From Rostratula benghalensis (Eukaryota; Chordata; Aves; Charadriiformes; Rostratulidae): a DNA stretch of 64,000 nt. The notes beneath the pieces are model-generated. The model had not been told where the DNA came from, ran no database searches, and saw only the letters and a program-made list of their open reading frames with translations. Of this stretch, positions 23,926 through 40,522 are shown piece by piece. The stretch is from NCBI GenBank assembly GCA_013399305.1, contig VXAI01000021.1:3576881-3640880 (forward strand), given 5' to 3'. How positions within the stretch are numbered: position 1 is the first letter of the stretch; each line of letters begins with the position of its first letter. A program made the translations under genes and the position numbers.

Positions 23926-26900
23926 CTCTGTAAAATACTGACAATGTATTTTTAGGACAATGTATTTTAGAACTTTTTTTAAATCAAGGGCTCAGTTCAC
24001 TTTAAGAGAAACTACTTGCATAGATGTTAAAAGATGCTGTTACTTCCCCCTCAGGTTCAGATGCACAATGTAAAGTATCATGGCTAAAATGTATAAATTG
24101 AGCAAAGCTGGAAGCACGTTCATAGGGTATGGGTAGAGTTAATGCAAATGGGATGTGTCCTGAAAGAATGGTTTGGATTATGTTTGTAGAGTTAATCACC
24201 CACCCTTTTGCCCATTAAACTCTACATTGTAAGGAACTTTTAGCTTGAATTTCTAAATATCAGTAACCCCTGTAGACCTGAAATTTTCTGCAAAAGCCAT
24301 AATGAAAGCTAGTTTTGACTCTCATTTCCTTTTTTGATCCCATATGATTAACTTGCTGGTATTGCTATACAGTATGCTAGGTTCCTCTTGAAAGTAGTGC
24401 TGCCCCCCCAGTAACAAACAGCTAACAAATTATATTTTTTGAAAGCTAAGATATGGAAGAAGAAAACTTTTAAGTAAAATATGTGAACTAAGCAATAAAA
24501 ATACAATAACATATGTCATTGTACTAGTAAATATGTATTTTTCTTTTGATTTTTTCAGTAAATATTACAATATGATGTATTGACTAGTATTTATCCTAGA
24601 AACAGCAAGACTAATGTAATGTGGCACCTGCTAATTTCATATGTATGTTCACCTGGTGCTTAACTTTGCCAAACTTTGAAATTCAGTGTTTTACTTATGT
24701 ATAGGGCAAAGGGTGAGATAGTTACATAAGGAGAAAATAAGACTAAATGGCTTGCTGCAACTACTTTACTTGAAAAAAAACCCCTGTGTATGCATTGAAT
24801 GCAAGACACGCAAAAATTTCCCATTGTGGAGTTATTACTTGAGTACAGCTCTGGATGGAAAATTACTGAGAAATACTTCTGCAGTATTTTGTGAAACCAC
24901 TAAATTGTTCATTTGCTGTATTCAAGTAATAGCTTGAAACCCTTGAAATTGACCTTCAAGTTTCAGACTTTAAGATAAATCATATTATATTAACACTATA
25001 CTCAGAAATATTCTTATAAGTATATATTTAGCTAATGCAATCTATTTTACCTCAATACTGCCAGTATCAACTTCAAAACCTTTTGCCAAAATAATGATTA
25101 TTTTTGCCTTTATAAAAAGTTTTGAAAGCATAAATTAATATTTTGCAAGAAAACATTAATTTAAATAAAATGTAACAATTTGGAAAATTGTATATGTACA
25201 GATTAAAATATTAACATAACTGCCTCCTATTGCCTCTGTCTTGTCTGCTCTCTTGTCAGTGACCGTGTGGTTGAAAATCTGGAGTGAATTGTGCCATTAC
25301 CATATTTTGCTCTTCTTTGGTTCAAATCCCATTGAAGTTCTACAGTTTTGCACTTACTTTACTGGGATTATTATCAGGTTCCAATACCGAAGCTTCATTT
25401 TATTTTATTTCTGGGGACTTGGGGTTTTTTTGTTTTGTTTTTAGTTTGTTTTTTTAAAAAAATTTTTAGAAATGTTTCTTAGCATTTGATTAAATCTGCC
25501 TTTATTCTTGAATGGAAAGATTTTTCAGAGCTGTCCCTCTAAATGTGACTACGACATTGTCCTATCTGTCTTGTAGACACGTCAGTTTGTCTGACAGTCT
25601 TAGCATTTTAGTTTCTGTTGAAAGTAACTTTGGTCTCAAAACAAAGAAGGAAGAAACCTGGATATGTCACACAGTAACGTGCACTGTATGTGAATGGGGT
25701 TTTGAGCAAAGAGTGGCAGGGTGGGCAACTGGCAAAGCAGGTTTCAGTAGCAGGTAACCAACAGCAATGTACACTGCCACAGTTCCCTCAGGTGACATCA
25801 GTTTGATGGAGACCAGCGGAGATGTTTTATTCTTCTGAAACTTAACCTCTAGAACAAAATGTAAAGAAGCACTCAGGAGTATTTCTGTGGCTTTGTGTTG
25901 ACTCTGTGAACTTAAGAGTGAATATTTGAGAAAGCAAGTACTTGACCTTCAGGTGCAGAAGTGCAGAGCTGAGCTGCTTACAGCATTCGTGCCCTTGTTT
26001 CTCAGGCACACAAAGGAGCCTTTGACCACATGTTTTGTGGTTGAGTGAAACAGGCATTCTTTCTCCAGAGGCTTTGTTAGCAGGAGGGCAGAGTATGTGG
26101 CCATAAATGACTGGGGGGAAGAGCCGTGGGATCCTGGACTGCAGCAGCCATCGACTCCCAATTCCATCTGCTGCCCCAGCAATGAAGGGAAAGGGGTGCA
26201 GGTGCTTTGGCTCTGCAGGCTGTGGGAGATGTTCATTTTCTTTCCTTTGATCACACGCACAAAATCTGCTCATTCAAGCTTGCGTGAACGAGAAGAATTT
26301 TGCCCTAAATAGTTACACCATTTATGCTTTTAACAAAACTGGCCTCATAACCAGGGAAAAAACCTCAAGATAACTTTTCTTCCAAAACTTTTTATTAAAT
26401 AAGTGAAATGCTGTTTTCCAGTGACCACCTTTTTTTGTAGGGATGAGTATATTTCTTAAATTATTAGAAGTAATTTTCCTATGCATATAGTGTTTGGTTT
26501 GGGTCAATTTTTCTTTTTCAGTTATGTTTCTTTTAATAAAAATCCTGTTTTGTAGGTATTACATGCTACTCTAATATTAATACTAGAAATAAATGGTGTC
26601 TACTAGTAGATCAGTATAATTTTGGTCACAAAGTGGCTTTTTTTTCTCTGCCTATTAAGCAGCTTAAGTGTTTGGGACTAATTATAATTAAAGAAACAGA
26701 AATTCATTAGAAAGCAATATTAATTCTTCTTTTGAAGGTGCTGTTTTCTATTTAGTGTCTTGTAATGTTATACCAAGCAAAATTATGCAGCCTGCCTTCC
26801 GTTATGCATCTCTTTTCAGTTTCTTCAACTAAAGGTATTAAAGTTTTATTGCACAGCTGAATTTATAAACCCACAGCCTGATGCTCGTAAGTAGCTCTGC

Positions 26901-26951
26901 TTTCACCTTTTTGAACTTCTGTAATATCCCCCATTCGCTCTTTTCCCATCT

Positions 26952-26986
26952 CCCCCCCCCCCACCCACCCCTTTTTTTTTTTTTTT
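26952..26986. repeat. C-rich tract followed by poly-T
   Basis: Eleven C, then A-CCC-A-CCCC, then fifteen T. Read on the minus strand it gives poly-A followed by G runs separated by single T, a layout able to form a G-quadruplex. Confidence 0.9.
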
Positions 26987-29477
26987 CACTACTGCTATTT
27001 TGAGTTTGTAGGTATTACTGGGCAGGTAGGAAATCCTGTAGAGCTACAGAGCTGTTGCTTGTCTTTATACATCTATATAAAGCTGTTTCTTTTGTTGGAC
27101 TGGACAGTAGCAGTAGTTACAAGCCATCCATACTCTTCTGGAACAGTTGGGGAAAGAAACCCTAGGTTAGAAAACCTATTCAGGAAGCAACTGTGTTAAG
27201 AGGTTCCGTTCTAGAAAGTTACTTCCATGTGGAACTAAAAGCTACTGAAAGGTACTACTTACCGTGGGCACTGCTATTTCAAGAAAACTACTAAAGGCCC
27301 AGTGAGGTGGTCTCAAGTACCCCTGAGAGCAGCCTTTGGAGGGAGAGGTTGGTGTTTGGGGAAAGTGGAGCACTCCCAATGTGGTCTGATGTTGTTTACA
27401 CCATTGTTTTTCCACCTGCACTATCTGCACTGCTCACCTGATTTCCAGATCTTCAGATACACGTGTACGTACTTTGTATCAGCTTCTCTTCCCCTCTGTA
27501 AACCCACATATTTCCCATGTGTCTTAGCAATTAACTTCTGGATGTTATATGAAGGAAAGACCAGATTTACTTAGTGTGAAAAATTAGAAGATATAGGAGG
27601 CATGATCTGATGTTACCCCTCTGATTTCTATCTGTCTTTGGGTATTTTAAAGCGTTTGCTTGTGCTGCATGTGTGTTTGTGTCTATGTATTTCGTAGTTA
27701 TAAAAAGAACAAAGCCATGCACAAGAAGGACATGAAAAATTGCTATATTTTCCACACCTAGTAAACATTCCCATTGGTTATTGGGCTGTATTCAAAAGGC
27801 TAAGACTTTTATTGCTCTACTAGCAAAAGCAACCTTTCTTCACAGTGGAGCAGTACAAAGAAAGAGCACAAAAAATACACACATCACAGTGCCTGAAATT
27901 CTGTTTGAACAACTGTATTGATTGGGTCTGACCCCTTTACATTTTTTTCCATTATTTGAAAAGGTGCATCTAACTGTAGCTGAATTGAACCAACCGAGAT
28001 GAACTTTCCATGAAAACTTCTTGAGATATTTCTTTAGTTCAAAGCTTTGGAATTTTAAAGAGCATTTTTAATAGAAGTCTGTTGAGGTATTCTGTGCAAC
28101 AACCATACTTTGAATGTTAAACTACAGGTAAACCTAAGAGGAAGGTAAAATTATAAAGCCTACCATGAAGTTACTAGGAGATGGCAGAGTAACTTTGAGT
28201 GCTAATTATAAAAGTAAATAAAAGTGGAAAGTATTGCATATGTGCACATTAGTGCACTATTTACTTGTTATTTACTTGTCAGTGCTCCTGGTTGCCTTAC
28301 AGAGAGTGTAAAACAGCCTCCAATCAAAACAAGAGTATTTTTCTGAGCAGTTAGGGGTGAAATAGTGGTTTAAGATACAAGCTTAGAGCACAATGCTGCT
28401 CTCTTGTTGCCAGTTAGAAGTCCTTTCCCAGGAGCTATTGAGTAAGAAACCACTAAAGGAAAGAAGAGATTAAGATCACAAAAGGGAGTTGTGAGTTTGT
28501 AGGAAATAATGGCAGAGATGTTAAATGAGAGACTGAAGGTGAGAGTGGAGAACAGGCAGTGGCTTGAAGTGAGAGGTAGTAAAAAAGACCAAAGGAGCTG
28601 GAATATCTGGACTCGAACAGGAGCAAAAGGCTTTAACAAAGGGACTCTGCCTAAATTGTAGAGGGGGAGGTAAGAAGAAGGAATAGCTGGCAAGTGAGTA
28701 TCTCAATCCAGTGTCCTAGTACAGAAAAATACCTTGTGAATGGGATGAGAGTAAAGTGTTGATGGTGGCAGTGGGTGAAGAAGAGAATTGCTGATGACTT
28801 TCAAATAATGTTTTGGTAACAGGACAGTTATATTTTCTACTGGCTGCTGCTGTGCTCTGTTCTTTTAAGTAAGGTGTGGTTAAGAATGGCTAGTATGAGT
28901 GGAACTCTCCTCTTCCCTGTAGAAACAGCTTGCCTGAGAACCAGGAGTGGAACAGGTTGGTTCTCCTTGGTGCAGAGCCTGGCCTGAGTGAGTGCCTGCC
29001 TCTCAAGAGTTGCGATGTGCCACGGCAAGACAGAGTGTTGTGTGGCCCTGCTGTGGCCTCCGTTCTGTTATGTTGTCAGGGGGTGTAGGCTGGCTTGATT
29101 TTGTCTCTAGAGGCAGAATTGAGAGAAGCCTTAACACTGCTTTCTGGTTCATCTCTTGAGACAGGAGGTCTTTGGAAGCTTTTTGAAACCCTGGCTGATG
29201 GTTTATGCAAGATGTAGCCCTAGTGAAATGAAGTAGTTGGTGACATTTATTTACAATGAGTTCTGCCGTTCTGGGGAAAAAGTTGACATCAGAAAAGTCA
29301 CTGCTAATTCTATTTGTCTCTTGTATTGTCTGTATTGTTGGCTTTTCCAGCTGCTTAGTTCATGCTAAACAGTTCTATGTCTCTACTCTGCTTCTCTGTA
29401 CTGCAGCTTTGAGCATCTCCTCCCAGAATGGAACAGGATTTTGTCTTCTGCCCAACATGGTTGTAGTGTGTCTGTGT

Positions 29478-29519
29478 ATGTGTGTGTGTGTGTGTAGGGG
29501 GATGTGACACACACACACA
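29478..29519. repeat. TG repeat facing a CA repeat
   Basis: A run of about nine TG units (about 29478-29496) is followed after a short G-rich spacer by seven AC/CA units (to 29519). The two runs are complementary and form a potential hairpin or cruciform. Confidence 0.85.
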
Positions 29520-30338
29520 GGCACGTTGATCCCATTCTCCTTTCATTTGGTGCTAAGACACAAAGTTGGCAAAAACTGAGGGACCACTTGCCACGACGAG
29601 TAATAGGACTGCCTCCTCCCCTCCCTTTCCAAGCCATTACCTGGATGGAGAGGCTCAGAGGGAAAAGAGTGTGACATCTCTTGAGTGTAGCTGTGCCCTT
29701 GGCTTCCTCAAAGCCTTCTGTATGCCTGAGGACCCCAGTTGTCTTTACTGAATCCAGTTTAAGTGTGACTTGACAAATTTTATACACATTTATACACAAG
29801 ATCTAGAATCATGTAGTGGCTCCATCAGTTGATTACGGAGTAAATTTGTTCTCTATTATTTTGTGTGTCTGGTATCAATTTTTTATGTTAAGAAGTGTTT
29901 GACAAAAAAAAAAATTGGAAATAGATATTCTGTTAATGCATCTTTACAAACAGATCATGGATACTAGACTTCAGTGGCTGTAAGAGGAAGAAGGAGACTT
30001 GGCCCCAACCAGTTAAGGATGAAAAGTTTCACCTGCATTTGTTTTAAAACTTTAGCAATAAATATGAGGGTGAAAAGGAGACGGTTGATATTGTCAGACC
30101 TTTCTGCAGTCTTTAACGTAGCTTGATATAGTTGTGTTAAGAACACTTATTTATGGTAACAGTTTGAGAGAATTTCCCTGCTGGTCAAGGGGGGCAGTTT
30201 TGAAACAGTTCAAAGCAAGGATGGCTAGGGGGTTTTTTATGTAAGCCCCCATATTCCTTGACTGATGATACAAAACCCCATCTTTTAATGTATATTACTT
30301 TTCATTCTTCTCTCTTTTTATTTTTTCTTCTCAACTAG

Positions 30339-30364
30339 ATCATCCTGAGCTGTGGACACCATAA
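30339..30364 (+). CDS. PLEKHA7: PLEKHA7 alternative terminal coding exon (distal)
   Basis: A long pyrimidine tract (CTTCTCTCTTTTTATTTTTT and more) leads to the acceptor CAACTAG at 30338. From the phase-1 end of the exon at 18512-18654, the sequence reads D-H-P-E-L-W-T-P and stops at TAA (30362-30364), giving 497 codons from the window start. The acceptor is the strongest in this part of the gene. About 2.3 kb of 3'UTR-like sequence ending in AATAAA follows, so this is probably a real and perhaps the main end of PLEKHA7. The eight-residue tail is too short for a homology argument. Confidence 0.55.
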
Positions 30365-32715
30365 ATGGTGCTGGATTTAGATGGATAATAGCATGAACTG
30401 TCAGTGTGATCTCATTCTGCATATGCATTAAAACCAACTCTAATGAGGTTAAATCACCAAGTATTTAATTTCTTTAATGCTGTGTAAAAACTGAGGTAAC
30501 TTTTATCTACCCATCATGATGCTGTATACCTTTGTGCTACTCAGATATTTTTCTCAGGAAAAATGCAGTGGAGGTGGCAGTCTAAAAGCAAAGAAACCCA
30601 ACTCCCGCTTTGTCCCTTCAGCGAGGGTACCTTGACACATGTCCCTTCTCTTAATCCCCTGACAGCTTCCAAGAGACTGATGCAAATAACTGTGCCAGGC
30701 TTTGATTATGAGATATTGCACTGCCACTTATTCTCTTTGTCTCCTGCAGTTTACAGAGGCAGCCTCAGTGCATAATTTAATCCCTGTTCTGGGGACTGTA
30801 ACAAATCCACCGAGATTTCTACCACCCGTCCTCCCTGGCATCAGAACAACATGTGCACAGCTGCTTTGATGTGAATTCCCCAACTAGAGCCTTAGAAGGA
30901 CCTATAGCTTTGAAGCTGGCCTATAAATTGTGCTTTCAGGAATCAAGTTGTCAGCCTCCTCTTCAGGGAGAAAGGGAGAGTAAACTGTAAAGCAGTTGCA
31001 TAAAGCTACAGGGCAGCTTAGAGATCTGGTTTTCTTGGTGTCAAAGAATTCCTGTACCATGTTGAGAAAGAAAAGGATCCCTTTTTACCTGGCTGAGAAG
31101 CATCCTCTTTTGTGACTGCAGGACCTTGTGGGTGGTAGGGTCATGGTCATACTCGTCTTGAGGGGTTCCCTATTCCAGGGCAAATGGAAGAGGAATGGGC
31201 ACCCTGGTGCTTTCGGCCTTTTCAGGTGTTTTCAGTCTCCTGAAGCCAAACACTGATAATGCACCTGCGTTTACTTTTGTGTAGGTACATTTTAATTGTG
31301 GATTAGAAACTGATTAAAACTTTTACCAGATGCTATGGCTGGCCTGTGACAGATCTTTCAGCAGTTGTTTCCTAAGATGGGTTGGAGTACAGGCAGACTG
31401 CTGAGTTCTATTGAGATGGAAATAAACTGGTCTTTTGAGGAATGTCAGTGGCCAGATCTTCTTTGAAGACAAATGCAGTTGCTGTCTCTGTGATTCAGTG
31501 TCTGCCATCATCTCTGGGAGCTTCTTCCATTCTAATCTGAAAAGGCAAAGATCTGACTAGAGTCAGCCTGTATTTTTCCTGTGTTCTGTCTCCTATGAGA
31601 GCTGAAACCACACTGTTACCATCCATGCCACTACTGGATGCTGTTACACCGAATGTGACTAAAACTGACTCCAGAATTAAAACATTTACTGCACCATCTA
31701 CACTGAACTACATCAGCCTTTCCTGGTGGGTATGGAGAAGTTTCTTAGACAGGCTGCTTTGAAGGTGAATCTGTGAGTTCTTAACCATCTGCTTATGGAA
31801 CACAAAAACAGACATGATGGTGTAGAATGCTTCCTATTTTGAGCAGGTAAGTCTTAGGTCAGCATGAGATAGGAGTTCCGCCACACCTCATTAGGTGTTC
31901 ACAATATTATGTGTCAGTACTTTGGGGGAGTAGTTGTGTTGGGTTGTTTTTTGTGTTTTTTGTGGTTGAGGTTTTTTTCCTGGCATGAACTGTTACCAGA
32001 ATAGTTTATTTTCGGTTTATTTTTTATCCTTGTGTGGTCTATTTATTTATATTTGGAACTGATGGCCAAATCTGTTTTACAAGGCAGGCAGCTGTGATCA
32101 GTTCAGGGCAGAGCTGAGTGGCAGAGACCTGTGCAGGGCCTGCCAGCTGGATCTGTTTCTTCTGGGTCTTTCCAGGTTGGTTGCATGGCAGAGAAAAGCC
32201 CTCAGGTGAGTTTTTTCCATACCTTTCATTAGTGGGAAAACAGCCAGGCTCTGTGCCTGTGGAATGCTGGTTGAAGGGTAGCTAGAGTGTCTAAACAGAA
32301 AACCCCAAACCACCGGGTATCAGTCTATTAGGAAAGTTAATCACTTGATCTTTGGTGAGGTTGCTCTATCTCTTCCTAGCGTAGATAGAGCAGCTTTCTA
32401 AGTTGTGGTGCCATTTTTTTTCTTGACTATGGACAAGCAGCTTTACTTTTTGACTATGTATTATAAGCTTGCAGTATTGGGAAAATGAGAAAAACCATGA
32501 AAACAAATACAAATCACTGACCATTAGTACCTCTCGTAATGTTCTTAAAACTGAGTAACTCTGTATTGCATAGTAAAACAGATTAATCAAAATCTACAGT
32601 TTTTATTTACAATCATATGACTTTTATTTTTTCCATACTGTAACTTATTCCAAGTCCTCCCCCTGTAACCAATGCTGCAATGTTTACCTCCAATAAACCT
32701 ATACAATGGTAGTAC
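30365..32715 (+). other. PLEKHA7: Probable PLEKHA7 3'UTR
   Basis: Sequence after the distal stop is less AT-rich than the neighbouring introns, has no repeats and no long frames, and ends near an AATAAA at 32692-32697. Its length of about 2.3 kb is of the order expected for this gene's 3'UTR. Extent is inferred. Confidence 0.5.
32692..32697 (+). terminator. PLEKHA7: Polyadenylation hexamer AATAAA, probable PLEKHA7 end
   Basis: AATAAA sits at the right edge of the UTR-like stretch. Cleavage would be expected at about 32710-32720. Confidence 0.5.
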
Positions 32716-33742
32716 ATACTGATGCTTTCATTTAAGCCAACTGGCTTGCAAATATTGTCTGCATGTCACAAATCTGTATACAGAAATGGAAGATTCTCCA
32801 CAAGCATCTGGAATGTTTCCTAAAATATTATTGTGGCAGAATGAGGCGAGATGAGAGGTGCAGGTCAGATGTTCTGTTCTCCTAGCAAGGAGAGGCAGTT
32901 GATCTGTCAGATGTACTAAGAGAAAACCAAGTCTAAAAAAGTTCTGGTATTTTAATAATGACTTTAATACAGTAAATTATGAATATGCAGAAGAATGGAT
33001 GTGCTTAATTCTTGCTAAAAGGAGTGAATGGAACTCCTGACACTTTAAGTTTTACCAACTTTACTTGAGAGGTAAAACCATTTCCTGGTAACTGACTTAG
33101 ACCTCCAAGTGATGCATGTACAGGGAGAAAAAGAAGGAGAGCGTGCACACCTATCTCTGTATTCTATATTTTAAAAAGCTAAATATTCTGTATATCCTTT
33201 TCATTATCAAAGTATATTTTCTCTTTCAAAGTAAACCAGTTTCTTTGGGAGGACTTAATTTTAGTAACAGCTCAGAGCTATAACCAGGAGCCAGTAATTC
33301 AAAAGTCACTCTTTTCTACTGAAAGATTTAAAGAACTACAGCTTATCCCCCTCATTATAAACCCAAAGAAGCAATTACAGCATTCTGCTGTATTACGCGT
33401 TCCTAAAACGTCGTCTCCTGCCCAACGGCTGTAGGACTTCAGATGGATAGAGCCATTAATGCTATCACAGAAGTGAGCAATTTCTCCTCTTAGCCCTGTC
33501 AACGCTAGCATCTATAGACAAAATCATTGTTTGAAGCTGTAGTACATCACAGAACAGTGCTGATATTGGTATTGTACAACTAACGCAACATCCAGAAATT
33601 CACATGTAACCTTAATAGTTAAAAATTCAAGACTGGCTTACTAACAAAAGAAACCACTAACATGAAGTTTCCTTATCTGGCATGAAATAAAGGGAAGGAT
33701 AGTTTAGATAACATTGTAGAGATTGGGCAGGAACAAAAAGAA

Positions 33743-33748
33743 TTTATT
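33743..33748 (-). terminator. SMAP: Proximal polyadenylation hexamer of SMAP
   Basis: AATAAA on the minus strand, about 220 bases downstream of the SMAP stop codon. Candidate only. Confidence 0.4.
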
Positions 33749-33964
33749 TCTCCATCCAGTACTTTATACACTTTACAAAACCCAGTAATATCGCTGTGCC
33801 CATAAAATGTTATCCATGGCAACTGAAAGCAAACACTACTTTTTGTCATCTAAGGGGGTAATTTTAAAATCATAATACAAAGATTTGTGCTGTAGCAGTC
33901 CTCCACTTTGCACTGTAACAATAAGGCTTACTGTACTTTAAATACAAAGCTGTTACATCTGCAG

Positions 33965-38702
<4,738 letters not shown>

Positions 38703-38979
38703 TCACTGCTCCCGCCCGCCCCCACCGCAGCTGCGGGCCCGGCGGCCCTCTAACGATCTCTCGCCTCTCCAACCCACGCCACCGCGCCTTCCCCCGCGGC
38801 CGGGGCCCCTCAGACGGCAGCTAGCGCCAGGAAAGGGGGCGGCCGGGAAGGCCGCGGCCTTCCCCGCGTCACGACGCGGGGCTCGGCCGCTGTACCGGGG
38901 CCCCGCCGCGGCCACCCTCCCGGCCTCCTCCTCTCCCCATCCCGCCACGCCGCCGCCCCGGGCCCCACCACCCATTTAC

Positions 38980-39039
38980 ATCAGGGGAAGCTGCTCGCTT
39001 GAGGCCGTGGCGGCCCTTGGACTCCCTTGCCGAGCTCAT
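38980..39039 (-). CDS. SMAP: SMAP (C11orf58) coding exon 1 with start codon
   Basis: Coding part of exon 1: MSSARESKGRHGLKRAASPD, 20 codons, then a GTAAAT donor that splits off in phase 0 to join GSSSW. The start ATG at 39037-39039 is chosen because the following MS-ARES...LKR-ASPD block is the known SMAP N-terminus. An upstream in-frame ATG at 39100-39102 would add 21 residues of GC-rich, non-conserved sequence and is rejected. The 5'UTR continues into the CpG island; its start is unknown. Confidence 0.93.
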
Positions 39040-39177
39040 GGCTGCGGCTGGGTGACCGGGCCCCTCTGCCGCCTTCCTGCCGAAGCCTCTCCCTCGCCCC
39101 ACGGCAGGTCACGGCCGCGGGGCGCGCCGGGACCGGTAGTTCTCGCCCGACCTGTGGCAGCGGGGGGCGGGCAGGCT

Positions 39178-39194
39178 GGGACTACAAGTCCCAC
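39178..39194. promoter_or_regulatory. ZNF143-like ACTACA promoter element
   Basis: GGGACTACAAGTCCCAC resembles the ACTACAATTCCC core bound by ZNF143 in many CpG-island and bidirectional promoters. It lies about 140 bases upstream of the SMAP ATG, a typical position. The inner bases GGGACT and AGTCCC are also an inverted repeat. Confidence 0.55.
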
Positions 39195-39740
39195 GAGCCT
39201 TCGCGGAGGCGGGGGATGATTCTGCCCGATGATCGGCAAGTGCGCGGGCCAGCCTCCGGGCACTGCCTCCGGAGGGAGGCGGGGGCGCGGTGAGCAGTTG
39301 GGCTTCGAGGGCGGGGCTCGTTGTTGCGGCAGTGGCTGTGGAGGCGGCCGGGATAGACGCTGGGAGCTCGCCTTCGGAGGGGCGTCCGGTGGGGCGCAGC
39401 TGCCGGTCGGGCGTGAAGTGCCGCTGGGGGAATGAGGGAGTGTCAGGGAGGGCTGCCGTGTAAGCACCTGGTGCGGTAATCCCCCGCTGGGGGAAGGAGA
39501 GCTCCGGCCGCCGTCGAGGGTGCAAGCCGTCGGCGTGGCGGCGGCGGCCGTCCCGCCTGAGTGTGCCGCTGCCGGCGCCTTGGGTTGGGTAAGGGGTGTC
39601 CTGGAGGCGCCCCCCCCGCCCCTTCTCCCTCGCGCCTCAGGTAACTGCCAGGTTCCCGCCGCTTTCCTCATCTCCCGGTGCGGAGCAGGCACCGCGCCCG
39701 CTGGTCTCCCTGGGTCACTTCGGTAACCGTCTGTGTCCCC

Positions 39741-40520
39741 TCAGCTCTAGCCTGAGACGCTCCCCTTTCTCCCACCGGTACTGCCACCTCGTGTGGAGAA
39801 TGGCAGTTTGTGACCCCTGTGAAATCTGACGTTTGGAGCGCAAATGTTTCCAGTTAACCCTTCGGTTGCTCTGGCCTTTTGATGTCACTGTCGTTCCTGC
39901 GGCCCTGTTCCCTCCACACGTGTGCCGTGTACCAAGCAGAAAATCACTTCCTACCCCGAAGTTACGATTTTTTCGCATGTGTCTGCTTCTGAATTAGCTT
40001 AATTTGAATGGGTTGCCATCGAATGTTAATATTCTGGACTTTCTGTGAACATTTATTGGATGGGAAGATGCACAGCCACATCTTTAGGTCTTTTCAACTT
40101 CAGGAGATCCTTTCTGCTTTAATGCCTCAATTACGTAGGAACTTTGTCCCCACGTTAATGTAGCAGTCCAGCTAATGCTAGGAGGTTAAGGTGTGCATGC
40201 TGAAATGTGCAAACGGTGCGTGTGCCAATTCATATTGCAGCTTAAACCTGGCTACCTTCAGGCTAAAGTTGGTTGCTTAAGGATTTTTGAAATTAAAATG
40301 AGGTGAACAAGATGCAAAGAGGTGTGAGCACACCTCAAGAGCTATGTTAGCATCTTGATTAGATCTTTTTTGTGTGGTTGTCAGTCCGTATGTTCATGTT
40401 GTCCACATGCATGAAAGCAGTCACTTTAGCCATGGACTTTTCATCTCCAGCAATACCCATAAATTACATGTGCTCGTTCCCTCAATCTTCTTGTGTGCTT
40501 TGTGCATACTATATAGGCAG
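39741..40520. other. Intergenic sequence right of the CpG island
   Basis: Composition falls back to average. No exon, repeat or RNA gene is recognised. Confidence 0.6.
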
Positions 40521-40522
40521 TC

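Larger units (their letters stand above)
23926..30338 (+). other. PLEKHA7: PLEKHA7 last intron (distal splice form), mostly unique sequence
   Basis: Non-coding stretch between the proximal and distal terminal exons. It contains a C-run/T-run tract at 26952-26986 and a TG/CA inverted simple repeat at about 29478-29519. No CR1 and no convincing coding exon are present. Several open frames (for example minus 25842-26273 and minus 29383-29799) lack conserved composition and splice context. Confidence 0.6.
32600..33964 (-). other. SMAP: Probable SMAP (C11orf58) 3'UTR
   Basis: Minus-strand sequence downstream of the SMAP stop. A first AATAAA (33743-33748, seen as TTTATT on plus) lies about 220 bases after the stop. 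Two further ones (about 32605 and 32622) lie about 1.35 kb after it, next to the plus-strand PLEKHA7 signal. Both short and long 3' ends are possible. Confidence 0.5.

Noticed and set aside
25842..26273. 143-codon minus open frame
   Set aside because: No splice context or domain; it overlaps another frame on the same strand and resembles no family I know.
29383..29799. 138-codon minus open frame
   Set aside because: Partly translated from the TG/CA simple repeat; the rest has no recognisable domain.
1..32697. Assignment of the plus-strand gene to PLEKHA5
   Set aside because: The paralogue is similar in protein sequence, but the convergent neighbour is clearly SMAP/C11orf58, which borders PLEKHA7 and not PLEKHA5 in other vertebrates.
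39040..39102. N-terminal extension of SMAP from an upstream in-frame ATG
   Set aside because: The extra 21 residues are GC-driven and not part of the known SMAP N-terminus. The internal ATG begins the conserved block.
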